This document shows positions 30,544 through 37,884 of a stretch of DNA of 40,097 nucleotides, piece after piece. A program made the position numbers and the translations under genes. Each line of letters begins with the position of its first letter. The first letter of the stretch is position 1. The notes below the pieces were generated by a model. That model made no database searches. It was given only the letters and a program-made list of their open reading frames with translations, and was not told the origin of the DNA. Source of the DNA: a virus; the IMG/VR virus record IMGVR_UViG_3300031825_000038, positions 1 through 40,097 of that record; one strand, given 5' to 3'.

Positions 30544-30791
30544 CCGCCTACTTCCCGCCGCGCGATGCCACCCAGGGCGTGGTCGACGACGTGCTGCGTC
30601 CGGTCGTGCTGCTGGGCGGTTCGATCTACACCGAGGTGAACTGGCGCCGCGGCGAGGTCCTGACCATGGCCGACGGCTTCGCGTCGAGGTGGCCGGGGGA
30701 GTCGCTGGCGATCGTGCGTCATGGCGCGTCTGCGTGTCGGGCGCTGCTCCTCGAACTGTCGGAGATGCGCGCGGATGCGGGTGTGCGATGA
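30540..30791 (+). CDS. Small hypothetical protein (83 aa)
   Basis: ATG 30540 overlaps the preceding stop. The sequence MTAYFPPRDATQGVVDDVLRPVVLLGGSIYTEVNWRRGEVLTMADGFASRW... shows a short hydrophobic strand and helices. No family recognised. Part of the tightly overlapped early operon. Confidence 0.65.
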   Translation: MTAYFPPRDATQGVVDDVLRPVVLLGGSIYTEVNWRRGEVLTMADGFASRWPGESLAIVRHGASACRALLLELSEMRADAGVR

Positions 30792-31132
30792 CCGCCGCCG
30801 TGCAGGACTCGTTCGACGACGTGATGCACGCGCTCGACAGCAAGTGGCTGCCGATCGACCGGGACTCGCGTGAGGCCGTGCGTGTGGCGATCAACACGGC
30901 TGCTGCGGAGGACCACGGGATGTTCACCGCCGCGACCGTGCGCCGACACCTGCCGCCGTGGGTCGTTCAGGCGCAGATCGGCTCCGTGTTCAACCTGGCG
31001 CGCGTCAAGGGTCTGGCGGTCAACACGGGTCGCCTCGCCGTGAACGGCAACACCCGGACTCGGAACGGTGCGAAGCGCTCGCCTGTGTGGCGGCTGCTCA
31101 AGCCCATCCCGGCCGAGCTCGTCCAGTCCTAG
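30788..31132 (+). CDS. Hypothetical protein, possible winged helix (114 aa)
   Basis: ATG 30788 overlaps the preceding stop. A helical front (DSFDDVMHALDSKWLPIDRDSREAVRVAINTAA) is followed by TAATVRRHLPPWVVQAQIGSVFNLARVKGLAVNTGR, helix-helix-strand spacing like a winged-helix DNA-binding domain, and a basic end (RNGAKRSPVWRLLKP). Function unknown; perhaps DNA-binding. Confidence 0.65.
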   Translation: MTAAVQDSFDDVMHALDSKWLPIDRDSREAVRVAINTAAAEDHGMFTAATVRRHLPPWVVQAQIGSVFNLARVKGLAVNTGRLAVNGNTRTRNGAKRSPVWRLLKPIPAELVQS

Positions 31133-31147
31133 CAGCAACACAACCAA

Positions 31148-31185
31148 GCGCCTCGGCCATTGGGATGCGGTCCCGGCCGAGGCGC
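31148..31185 (+). terminator. Hairpin in the early operon
   Basis: GCGCCTCGGCC (31148-31158) pairs perfectly with GGCCGAGGCGC (31175-31185), 11 bp with a 16-base loop, in the 76-base gap after the 114-residue gene. There is no T tract; an AAGGAAAGGG ribosome site follows. It may be a partial terminator or attenuator dividing regulatory from replication genes. Confidence 0.55.
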
Positions 31186-31208
31186 CCGACAAGGAAAGGG
31201 TAACCCGG

Positions 31209-31514
31209 ATGTCCAGCATGATGACGGACCCGCGCGAGCGGATGGTGAGGGTCGGTAACGACCTGCTCGACACCCTCTACAGGCTCGCTGAGCACGACGA
31301 CTTCAACAAGCGGGTCCGTGAGCTCGCCGACCGTAAGGACGAACCCGGATCTGACCTTGCCGCCAAGGCGCTGATGGACGACACCGGCATCGAGACCATC
31401 GTGCAGGTGCTGACGCTCACCGGACAGCGCGACCGTCTGCTGCGGGAGTACGTGACCATCAGGCAGACCATCGAGGCGTTGTCGGTTCCGCGCACTGACG
31501 GGCTCTCGCTGTGA
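31209..31514 (+). CDS. Hypothetical helical protein (101 aa)
   Basis: ATG 31209 follows GGAAAGGG. The product is charged and helical (ERMVRVGNDLLDTLYRLAEHDDFNKRVRELADRKD..., LTGQRDRLLREYVTIRQTIEAL), compatible with a coiled coil. First gene after the hairpin. No known domain. Confidence 0.7.
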   Translation: MSSMMTDPRERMVRVGNDLLDTLYRLAEHDDFNKRVRELADRKDEPGSDLAAKALMDDTGIETIVQVLTLTGQRDRLLREYVTIRQTIEALSVPRTDGLSL

Positions 31515-31630
31515 CCGCGCCTCTGCGCATCCCCGGTGCTCGTCGTGCCGCGCTACGTGCCGAGCGGCGCTCGGCGGCTCGTCGCAGCTTGAAGCGGGCG
31601 GCTGTGCGTCACTTGCGGGCGACCCGATGA
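31511..31630 (+). CDS. Tiny Arg-rich protein (39 aa)
   Basis: GTG 31511 overlaps the previous TGA, and its own TGA overlaps the next ATG. The product is very basic (MTAPLRIPGARRAALRAERRSAARRSLKRAAVRHLRATR). Back-to-back overlaps favour translation, but Arg-rich frames arise easily in GC-rich DNA. Confidence 0.45.
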   Translation: MTAPLRIPGARRAALRAERRSAARRSLKRAAVRHLRATR

Positions 31631-31830
31631 GCCCCGACGAGTACGCGGCTCGTCGTGCTGAGCGTGACCGTGAGGCCGCTCGTGACGCGATCTCGGCCGG
31701 GTGTGCGACGCCGGACGAGTGGGCGCTGGTGACGGGTCAGGTCGACGCGCTTCGTGGCGACATCGACGCCGACCCGTTCTCGGCTGAGGACTACGCGCTG
31801 CTGGCGTCGTGGCTGGGTGGTCAGCGATGA
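31627..31830 (+). CDS. Small hypothetical protein (67 aa)
   Basis: ATG 31627 overlaps upstream and downstream genes by 4 bases. The helical product MSPDEYAARRAERDREAARDAISAGCATPDEWALVTGQVDALRGD... has no recognisable family. Confidence 0.65.
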   Translation: MSPDEYAARRAERDREAARDAISAGCATPDEWALVTGQVDALRGDIDADPFSAEDYALLASWLGGQR

Positions 31831-32048
31831 CGCGCCCGTGGTGGGGGTGGGCGTCACGTGGGATGACGCCGGAGCAGCAGCGGGCGGTTCGGGTGGCTCG
31901 TGAGCGGCAGATCATCGCCGCCGCGAGTGAGCAGATCTTCCGTTTCGACCTGTCGGACCCGGCGACGTGGCCCGGCGTCGAGGCGGTCATGGCCGGTGCT
32001 GTGTCGAGCCTGCGAGCACTCGGAACCGAGAACGGAGCGGTGAAGTGA
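31827..32048 (+). CDS. Small hypothetical protein (73 aa)
   Basis: ATG 31827 overlaps the previous stop. The product starts MTRPWWGWASRGMTPEQQRAVRVARERQIIAAASEQIF, with a Trp-rich opening and an amphipathic helix. No family recognised. Confidence 0.65.
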   Translation: MTRPWWGWASRGMTPEQQRAVRVARERQIIAAASEQIFRFDLSDPATWPGVEAVMAGAVSSLRALGTENGAVK

Positions 32049-32533
32049 GCGACGACGAGTACCCGCGGGTGTACCCGTGCGTGGCGATCAACGGCAACTG
32101 GGACGTGTTCCGCGAGGGCGAGCCGAGAGACGCCGCCCACAAGGTCGTGCCTGCTGACGCGATCGTCATCGAGCGGGGCGAGATCAATGCCATCGGACCA
32201 GTCGATGTCGGCCGCTACGGCCTTCGCGTCGGTTCCCTGACCGTCGTCCCTGACATCACACCTCCGCAGGGGCCGGGCGAGTCTCCGGCAGGCACCGACC
32301 CGTTCCGACCGGGCTCCGACCTGTCGGCCGCCAGGACCCCAGCCCCTGCGGAGCCCTCCCTGGCGGCATGGGTCAGCCAGATCGGTGAGGCAGAGCGCGC
32401 CGTCATCGTGGCCGCCCGGGAGTGGTTCTCGGCACGGCACAACCCGGACGGGCACATCGACGTCGTGATCCACGCACGCGGTCGCCTCGACGACGCAGTG
32501 GCCGAGCTGAACCGGATCGAGGCGCGGCGATGA
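32045..32533 (+). CDS. Hypothetical protein (162 aa)
   Basis: GTG 32045 overlaps the previous stop. The MSDDEY start is shared with the gene at 796. Residues 1-70 are beta-rich (RVYPCVAINGNWDVFREGEPRD, IVIERGEINAIGPVDVGRYGLRV), the middle is Pro/Gly-rich and the end is helical (AERAVIVAAREWFSARH...). Probably a two-domain protein of unknown role. Confidence 0.7.
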   Translation: MSDDEYPRVYPCVAINGNWDVFREGEPRDAAHKVVPADAIVIERGEINAIGPVDVGRYGLRVGSLTVVPDITPPQGPGESPAGTDPFRPGSDLSAARTPAPAEPSLAAWVSQIGEAERAVIVAAREWFSARHNPDGHIDVVIHARGRLDDAVAELNRIEARR

Positions 32534-32823
32534 GCGACGTCGAGTTCATGGCGTGCGGGTGCCGCATCGCCACCCGGGACCTGGCTGGCGCTCCGGTGTG
32601 CATCATCCACGACACCCGCGAGACGAAGCCCGCGCCCGACCTGACGGGCCGTGTCGCCAGGTGCTCATACGACAACTCCGGGCGCCACTCCGAAGGTCGC
32701 CCCGGAGTGGGTTGGCGCGTCCAGCCAGGCCCGGTCCCCTCCTCGTGGTCGCTGCCGTTCTTCCGGCACCAGCCGGACAGGGCCGAGGACTCCTACTACT
32801 GCGGCTGCTGGGGGTGGGACTGA
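32530..32823 (+). CDS. Cys-containing hypothetical protein (97 aa)
   Basis: ATG 32530 overlaps the previous stop. Early MACGCRIATRD and VCIIHD, then ARCSYDNSGR and a final YYCGCWGWD, give scattered Cys that might coordinate a metal. No family recognised. Confidence 0.65.
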   Translation: MSDVEFMACGCRIATRDLAGAPVCIIHDTRETKPAPDLTGRVARCSYDNSGRHSEGRPGVGWRVQPGPVPSSWSLPFFRHQPDRAEDSYYCGCWGWD

Positions 32824-32978
32824 TGAGCGAGGACTTCCAGGACTCCCTGCGCACCGAGCGTCACGACACCCGCCGCTGCGACATCTGCGGCGAGCGCTAC
32901 GACCGGGCCGACCTGCACTACGGCGTGTGCGACTGGTGCTCCAACGCCGCCATGGACGACGAGGAGGAGGGGCTGTGA
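32823..32978 (+). CDS. Small zinc-ribbon protein (51 aa)
   Basis: ATG 32823 shares one base with the previous stop. CDICGERYDRADLHYGVCDWC contains two CxxC pairs 15 residues apart, a classic zinc ribbon, followed by an acidic tail (MDDEEEGL). Likely nucleic-acid or protein binding. It overlaps the exonuclease gene. Confidence 0.75.
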   Translation: MSEDFQDSLRTERHDTRRCDICGERYDRADLHYGVCDWCSNAAMDDEEEGL

Positions 32979-33649
32979 GCCTGCACGTCTACGACGTCGA
33001 GCAGCGGACGGACGAGTGGCTGGCGCTGCGTCGCGGCATCCTCACCGCATCCACCGTCGGCCAGCTCGTCACACCCACACTCAAGGTCGCCAGCAACGAC
33101 AAGAGCCGCGCGCTCGTGTGGCAACTCGTCGCCGAACGCATCAACGGCCGCGTCGAGGAGACCTACCAGTCCCGCGACATGTGGCGCGGCGTCGTCGACG
33201 AGCCCGTCGCACGAGCCATCTACCGCGAGCACTACGCCCCTGTGGCCGAGTGCGGGTTCATGGTCCGCGAGCAGGACGGGTGGCGGCTCGGCTACTCCCC
33301 TGATGGCCTCGTCGGTGACGACGGACTCATCGAGATCAAGAGCCACGCACCCAAGCGACACGTCGAGATCATCCTGTCCGGCCATGTCCCCGGCGAGCAC
33401 ATGGCACAGATCCAGGCCGGGCTCCTCGTCTCCGGCCGCGCCTGGTGCGACTACCTCTCCTACCGCGACGGCATGCCCATGTGGCGTCAGCGCGTCGAGC
33501 CCGACGAGCGGTGGCACGAGGCGATCACACAGGCCGTCACCCAGTTCGAGGAGACCGCCGCACAGCACATCGCGGACTACGAGCGCGCCGTCCTGGGCCT
33601 CGTCCGCACCGAGCGCATCGACTACGACACGGCAGGAATCGAGTTCTGA
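32975..33649 (+). CDS. YqaJ-type viral recombinase/exonuclease
   Basis: A 224-residue PD-(D/E)xK nuclease from GTG 32975. The opening EQRTDEWLALRRGILTASTVGQLVTP is the family signature. The catalytic core is YSPDGLV...GLIEIKSH, with D110, E120 and K122. It should degrade one strand of double-stranded DNA ends for single-strand annealing recombination, as lambda Exo does. The neighbouring gene is the probable DNA-binding partner. Confidence 0.92.
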   Translation: MSLHVYDVEQRTDEWLALRRGILTASTVGQLVTPTLKVASNDKSRALVWQLVAERINGRVEETYQSRDMWRGVVDEPVARAIYREHYAPVAECGFMVREQDGWRLGYSPDGLVGDDGLIEIKSHAPKRHVEIILSGHVPGEHMAQIQAGLLVSGRAWCDYLSYRDGMPMWRQRVEPDERWHEAITQAVTQFEETAAQHIADYERAVLGLVRTERIDYDTAGIEF

Positions 33650-33650
33650 C

Positions 33651-34223
33651 ATGGACATCACACCGGCACTCGCGCCGACGAGTGACCAGCTGGACGCGGT
33701 GGAGTTGGTCAAGCCGCGCACCTTCACGATCGACACAGGCTCTGCGCTCGGGACGCGCGAGGGCAAGAAGGTGGCCGAGATCCGGCTGGTCGACTTCGAC
33801 CGCGTGTGGCGACCCAGCAAGGGGATGCTCGACGTGCTCGCCGCGTGCTGGGGCACCGACGCCAAGGCGTGGGTCGGCCATCGCGTGACCGTCTACAACG
33901 ACCCGGACGTGATGTTCGGCAGGGAGCGGACTGGTGGTGTGCGGATCAGCCACCTGTCGCACATCGACAAGGCCCGGGATGTGACAATCCGGGCGGCTGG
34001 CGCGGGCCGGAAGCAGAAGTGGCACGTCGAGCCGCTGACCGAGAGTGCACCCGCCCCTCGAGCGCAAGAGTCGTCCGCGCCCACTGACGAGACGGTTGCC
34101 ACCTGCACCGACCGAGCCGTCCTCCGCGAGTGGTGGCAGGCGCACCCGGACTGGCGCGACGTCATCCAGCAGCGCGTGGCTGAGCTCGACGCACTGGCCC
34201 AGCAGGACGGGGGCCAGCGATGA
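33651..34223 (+). CDS. OB-fold-like protein beside the exonuclease
   Basis: A 190-residue protein from ATG 33651, one base after the exonuclease stop. The core (KPRTFTIDTGSALGTREGKKVAEIRLVDFDRVWRPSKGMLDVLAACWG, then WVGHRVTVYNDPDVMFGRERTGGVRISHLSHI) has the strand-rich layout of small OB-fold proteins. The C-terminal quarter is disordered then helical. It has no Erf/RecT/Red-beta signature. Likely a single-stranded-DNA-binding partner of the exonuclease; inferred from fold pattern and position. Confidence 0.65.
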   Translation: MDITPALAPTSDQLDAVELVKPRTFTIDTGSALGTREGKKVAEIRLVDFDRVWRPSKGMLDVLAACWGTDAKAWVGHRVTVYNDPDVMFGRERTGGVRISHLSHIDKARDVTIRAAGAGRKQKWHVEPLTESAPAPRAQESSAPTDETVATCTDRAVLREWWQAHPDWRDVIQQRVAELDALAQQDGGQR

Positions 34224-34771
34224 GCGCGCTCGTCTTCCTGGACACCGAGACCACCGGCCTCGCGCTCACGGACGACATCTGGGAGTTCGCCGCGATCCGC
34301 CGCGAGCAGGACGGCACCGAGACGACGCTGCACCTGTTCGTCGAGCACGACGAGCAGAAGTGCGCCCGGCTCCCACAGTCGTTCCGCGACGACCACTATG
34401 CGCGCTTCCCGTCCCACGGCCGCGAAACGTCGAAGGTGTCAGCCGCGAACACGATCGCAAACTTCCTCGCCGGGAACGACGAGGGAAGGCCGCACATCGT
34501 CGGAGCCGTGCCGAACTTCGACACCGAACGCCTCAGCCTCCTCCTGGACTGGCGCACCCCACCGTGGCACTACCACCTGATCGACGTCGAGAACCTGGCT
34601 GTCGGCTACCTCGCCGCCAAGGGCACCCGCGTCGAGCCGCCGTGGAACTCCGATGACATCTCCCGCCTCGTGGGAGTCGAACCGCCGACCGACCGCCGGC
34701 ACACAGCGATGGGTGACGCCGAGTGGGCGCGCGACGTCTACGACGCCGTTATGTACGGGGGCCAGCGATGA
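34220..34771 (+). CDS. DnaQ-like 3'-5' exonuclease (DEDDh)
   Basis: A 183-residue protein from ATG 34220, overlapping the previous stop. Exo I is FLDTETTG (D8, E10), Exo II is VPNFDTERL (D101) and Exo III is RRHTAMGDAEW (H161, D166), a full DEDDh set. It may trim DNA ends in recombination or act as proofreading or nucleotide-scavenging activity; no phage polymerase is present in the window. Confidence 0.9.
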   Translation: MSALVFLDTETTGLALTDDIWEFAAIRREQDGTETTLHLFVEHDEQKCARLPQSFRDDHYARFPSHGRETSKVSAANTIANFLAGNDEGRPHIVGAVPNFDTERLSLLLDWRTPPWHYHLIDVENLAVGYLAAKGTRVEPPWNSDDISRLVGVEPPTDRRHTAMGDAEWARDVYDAVMYGGQR

Positions 34772-34796
34772 CCGCGCTGCTGTGCCGGTTCCTCGG

Positions 34797-35174
34797 ATGA
34801 CCGCGCTCACGGACCGCCTGGACCAGTGGGCCGCACTGGCAGAGAAGGCGACCGAGGGGCCGTGGGCGGTCGACGAGACGATCGGCGCGACCATCGTCCA
34901 GAGCTGCGAGGGTGAGGTTGCCGACTGTGTGGTGTCGGCCGACGCCGCCTTCATCACCGCGTCCCGTACCGCACTCCCGGCCACCATCGAGGCGCTGCGA
35001 GCCGTGCTGGATCTGCACGTGCCGGGCGACGGCAACTCTGTGGGCTACACGCCGCTTGGCTACAGGAGCATCGAGCCGTACTGCGCCGGGTGCGAGGCGT
35101 GCGACGAGTACGCCGTCGAGTGGCCCTGTCGCACCGTCCGCGCCATCGCCACCGCGCTGGGGGTCCAGCCGTGA
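34797..35174 (+). CDS. Ea22-like hypothetical protein (125 aa)
   Basis: ATG 34797 overlaps the TGA of a 10-codon minicistron (34768-34800). The product, RLDQWAALAEKATEGPWAVDETIG..., VSADAAFITASRTALPATIEALRAVLDLH, follows the pattern of a phage protein type often labelled Ea22-like. A central CAGCEACDEY and a final VEWPCRTVRAIATAL add Cys; the end resembles that of the 2561 product. Role unknown. Confidence 0.75.
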   Translation: MTALTDRLDQWAALAEKATEGPWAVDETIGATIVQSCEGEVADCVVSADAAFITASRTALPATIEALRAVLDLHVPGDGNSVGYTPLGYRSIEPYCAGCEACDEYAVEWPCRTVRAIATALGVQP

Positions 35175-35272
35175 CCGCCTACCTCCTCGGTGTCGCAACC
35201 GGTGCCGTCGTCACCCTCGCCATCGTCCTCGCAGCCGACATCGCCCGGATCATGCAGGAGACGAAGCGATGA
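35171..35272 (+). CDS. Tiny membrane protein (33 aa)
   Basis: GTG 35171 overlaps the previous stop and TGA overlaps the next ATG. MTAYLLGVATGAVVTLAIVLAADIARIMQETKR is a single hydrophobic helix with a charged C-terminal end. Function unknown. Confidence 0.65.
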   Translation: MTAYLLGVATGAVVTLAIVLAADIARIMQETKR

Positions 35273-36591
35273 GCCTCCGAGTCGGCGCCCTGTTCGCAGG
35301 CTACGGCGGCCTCGAGCGAGCCGTGTCGATGGTGTTCCCGACCGCCCGCCCCGTGTGGTTCAGCCAGTACGACCCGGAGGGCGGGGAGCGGCAGGCTCCG
35401 TCGCGCATCCTCGCCCACCACTGGCCCGACGTGCCCAACCACGGGGACATCACCCGCATCGACTGGTCGCAGGTCGAGCCCATCGACATCCTCACCGGCG
35501 GCTTCCCGTGCCAGGACGTGTCGCACGCCGGCAAGCGCGCCGGACTCGGAGCCACCACACGCACCGGCCTGTGGGGCCGTATGGCCGACGCCATCGACAC
35601 GCTGCGGCCGCGCCTGGTCGTCGCGGAGAACGTGAGGGGGTTGCTCAGTGCCCAGGCCGATAGCGACGTGGAGCCGTGCCCGTGGTGCATGGGAGGTGCC
35701 GCAGACGGGGAACCTCCTCTGCGAGCACTCGGAGCTGTTCTCGGAGACCTGGCCGAGCTCGGGTTTGACGCGGCGTGGGTCGGCCTTCGTGCTGCCGATG
35801 TGGGTGCCCCGCATGGGCGCTTCCGGGTCTTCATCCTCGCTTGGCCGCAGTCCGACACCGGGGCGCTGACCTGGCCGCAGTCCGACACCGGGGCGCTACT
35901 ACCCACCCCCGCCGTCAACGACATGGGTGCCGCGTACATGCCCGACGAGTGGGACGAGTGGACCGCCAGGATGCGCGCCGAGCACGGCAACGGCAACGGG
36001 CACGGGAACAGCCTGTCCGTGGAGGCGCTGCGGCTGCTGCCGACGCCGACCGTCTCGGACACGAACGGTGCGGGCGAGCATGGCACCGGCGGGGCAGACC
36101 TGCGCACCGCCGTGAGCCTGCTGCCGACGCCGCGCGCGACGGACGGCACGAAGGGTGGCCCGCACCAGCGCGGCTCGTCCGGAGACCTCATGCTGCCGAG
36201 CGCGGTACTGCTGCCAACGCCTACCGCGATGGACTCCAAGGCGAGCGGGGGCAACCCCGACACGACCGGCACTCATGGAACGACGCTCACCGACGCGACC
36301 GTGCGCCAGTCCGTCGACTTCGGCCAGTACGCGCCCGCCATCGCCCGCTGGGAAGCCATCACCCGACCCGCACCATCGCCCACCGAGCCGACCGGCAAGG
36401 GCGGTGCCCAACGCCTCTCCCCGCGTTTCGTCGAGTGGATGCAAGGACTGCCTGACGGGTGGGTGACCGACGTTCCCGGCATCACCCGCAACGACACGCT
36501 CAAGGCGCTCGGGAACGGCGTCGTACCTCAGCAGGCCGCCGAAGCCATCCGATGGTTGCTGGACGTGCGGGCTACGGCGATGGCCGCATGA
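35269..36591 (+). CDS. C5-cytosine DNA methyltransferase
   Basis: A 440-residue enzyme from ATG 35269. Motif I is LFAGYGGLERA, motif IV is GGFPCQDVS (catalytic C81), motif VI is ENVRG (120-124), motif VIII is APHGRFRVF and the last motif is LGNGVVPQQA. The region between VIII and IX, normally the target-recognition part, contains four LLPTP motifs (210, 256, 284, 314) and a 30-bp tandem duplication (35842-35871, 35872-35898) coding two copies of a TWPQSDTGAL-like segment. No partner endonuclease is coded, so it probably protects phage DNA from host restriction. Confidence 0.93.
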   Translation: MSLRVGALFAGYGGLERAVSMVFPTARPVWFSQYDPEGGERQAPSRILAHHWPDVPNHGDITRIDWSQVEPIDILTGGFPCQDVSHAGKRAGLGATTRTGLWGRMADAIDTLRPRLVVAENVRGLLSAQADSDVEPCPWCMGGAADGEPPLRALGAVLGDLAELGFDAAWVGLRAADVGAPHGRFRVFILAWPQSDTGALTWPQSDTGALLPTPAVNDMGAAYMPDEWDEWTARMRAEHGNGNGHGNSLSVEALRLLPTPTVSDTNGAGEHGTGGADLRTAVSLLPTPRATDGTKGGPHQRGSSGDLMLPSAVLLPTPTAMDSKASGGNPDTTGTHGTTLTDATVRQSVDFGQYAPAIARWEAITRPAPSPTEPTGKGGAQRLSPRFVEWMQGLPDGWVTDVPGITRNDTLKALGNGVVPQQAAEAIRWLLDVRATAMAA

Positions 36592-36761
36592 CCACCACGG
36601 CCACCCCACCAGTCCTCACCCAGGGTGTGTGGCGGGTCCGTCTTGACGACGCGGGCGTGGTCCGTGTCGCACAGATCAGCCCGGCCCGTGTCGACTCCCT
36701 GACCGCTGATCCGGGACTCCTGGGTGATGCGGCACGCGCCGTGAAGGGGATGGCGAAGTGA
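36588..36761 (+). CDS. Small hypothetical protein (57 aa)
   Basis: ATG 36588 overlaps the methyltransferase stop. The product begins MTTTATPPVLTQGVWRVRLDDAGVVRVAQIS (beta-rich) and ends in a helix. No family recognised; overlaps the next GTG. Confidence 0.65.
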   Translation: MTTTATPPVLTQGVWRVRLDDAGVVRVAQISPARVDSLTADPGLLGDAARAVKGMAK

Positions 36762-37021
36762 CAGGCCCGGACGTGCAGGCTGAGTACCTGCGTCAGCGTC
36801 GCAACCTGCGTCGCCGTCAGCTCTACCGTGCCCGCCGGGACGGTGCCCGCGAGGCGAGCGTCTTCATCCAGCGGCAGGCGCAGCGGTACGTCGAGCACGC
36901 GACCCGGCTGGACCGTGCCGACGCTGCTCTATGTGGCTGGCGGGAGCGGGCCGACGCTGCACTGGGTGACTGGCGGGCGCGGATGGACGCGCAGGCCGTG
37001 GAAGCCGCGTGGTCCGCATGA
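36758..37021 (+). CDS. Arg-rich helical protein (87 aa)
   Basis: GTG 36758 overlaps upstream by 4 bases. Long basic helix (AEYLRQRRNLRRRQLYRARRDGAREASVF...) then two similar Trp-containing segments (RADAALCGWRERADAALGDWRARMDA), a small internal repeat. Possibly nucleic-acid binding; unknown. Confidence 0.65.
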   Translation: MTGPDVQAEYLRQRRNLRRRQLYRARRDGAREASVFIQRQAQRYVEHATRLDRADAALCGWRERADAALGDWRARMDAQAVEAAWSA

Positions 37022-37230
37022 CCGGCTGCGGCTGCACCACCGTGACCTACGCCCAGGTCTGCACCCTCACCCCCGGCATCGTCCACGAGACCGGAGACGC
37101 CTACACCATGTGCCCGCCAGAGTCCGACTGCGACGACGCTGTGATGCACAGACCCATCGACGGCTCGCGCGACTGGCACACAGCGGCCGGGACGACGCCC
37201 GAGCAGTGGTACGCGGCGAGGCTGCCATGA
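37018..37230 (+). CDS. Cys-rich hypothetical protein (70 aa)
   Basis: ATG 37018 overlaps the previous TGA; a GTG at 37009 would add three residues. MTGCGCTTVTYAQVCTLTPG...CPPESDCDD has five or more Cys in the first half, possibly a metal site, then a helical end (EQWYAARLP). Unknown function. Confidence 0.6.
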   Translation: MTGCGCTTVTYAQVCTLTPGIVHETGDAYTMCPPESDCDDAVMHRPIDGSRDWHTAAGTTPEQWYAARLP

Positions 37231-37310
37231 CCCGCGACCCGCTCGCCCTCCACGTCGGACAACGCGTCATCCGGGGCCTGACCACCCATCGACCGGTTAG
37301 GGGTCGCTGA
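37227..37310 (+). CDS. Tiny basic protein (27 aa)
   Basis: ATG 37227 overlaps the previous stop. MTRDPLALHVGQRVIRGLTTHRPVRGR ends one base before the HNH gene. Its only support is the gap-free packing; it may merely couple translation. Confidence 0.35.
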   Translation: MTRDPLALHVGQRVIRGLTTHRPVRGR

Positions 37311-37311
37311 A

Positions 37312-37884
37312 ATGGCTGTTTCGAAGCGTACACGTTTCGAGGTCCTGCGGCGTGACGAGCTCACCTGCCGCTACTGCCGATCCAGGGACAACGCGCTGAC
37401 CGTTGACCACGTGGTCCCGGTCGCTCTCGGTGGATCAGACGACCCGAGCAACCTCGTTGCCGCGTGCAAGGACTGCAACGCCGGCAAGGCGAGCGCCAGC
37501 CCCGACGAGGCGATGGTGGCACAGGTCGAGGCATCGGCGGTGGTGTGGGCGGCTGCGATCAAGGCGGCGGCGCTAAAGCGGGCATCCGAACGGGCAGAGC
37601 GCGACGCCTATGTACGGGAGTTCGACGAGGCGTGGTGTGTCTGGCACTACACGTCCGACACGGAGCGGGTCGTTGACCGTGACGACGAGTGGCTGATGTC
37701 GGTCTGGCGCTTCTACGAGCTCGGCCTTCCGATCGGAGACCTTCTCGACGGAATCCAGATCGCGATGCGAAACACGAGGGTCGCCAACCGCGACAAGTGG
37801 AAGTACACGTGCGGCGTCGCATGGCGCTCGCTCGACAAGATCCAGGGAGACGCCAAGAAGATGGCCGACTGGGGGGCGTTCTGA
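37312..37884 (+). CDS. HNH endonuclease with C-terminal extension
   Basis: A 190-residue protein from ATG 37312. Residues 8-60 are a complete HNH nuclease: C19-x2-C22, VDHVVPVALGG (D32-H33), NL at 48 and C52-x2-C55-N56. Residues 75-190 form a separate helical domain (ERAERDAYVREFDEAWCVWHYTSDTERVVDRDDEWL, KWKYTCGVAWRSLDKIQ) not part of the nuclease. It overlaps the start of the replication gene by one base and may be a homing-type enzyme or an early DNA-processing enzyme. Confidence 0.88.
   Translation: MAVSKRTRFEVLRRDELTCRYCRSRDNALTVDHVVPVALGGSDDPSNLVAACKDCNAGKASASPDEAMVAQVEASAVVWAAAIKAAALKRASERAERDAYVREFDEAWCVWHYTSDTERVVDRDDEWLMSVWRFYELGLPIGDLLDGIQIAMRNTRVANRDKWKYTCGVAWRSLDKIQGDAKKMADWGAF

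Noticed and set aside
32068-32076. A further GGTGTACCC copy
   Set aside because: It lies inside a coding region far from attP and without a partner; one chance copy is expected in GC-rich DNA of this size.
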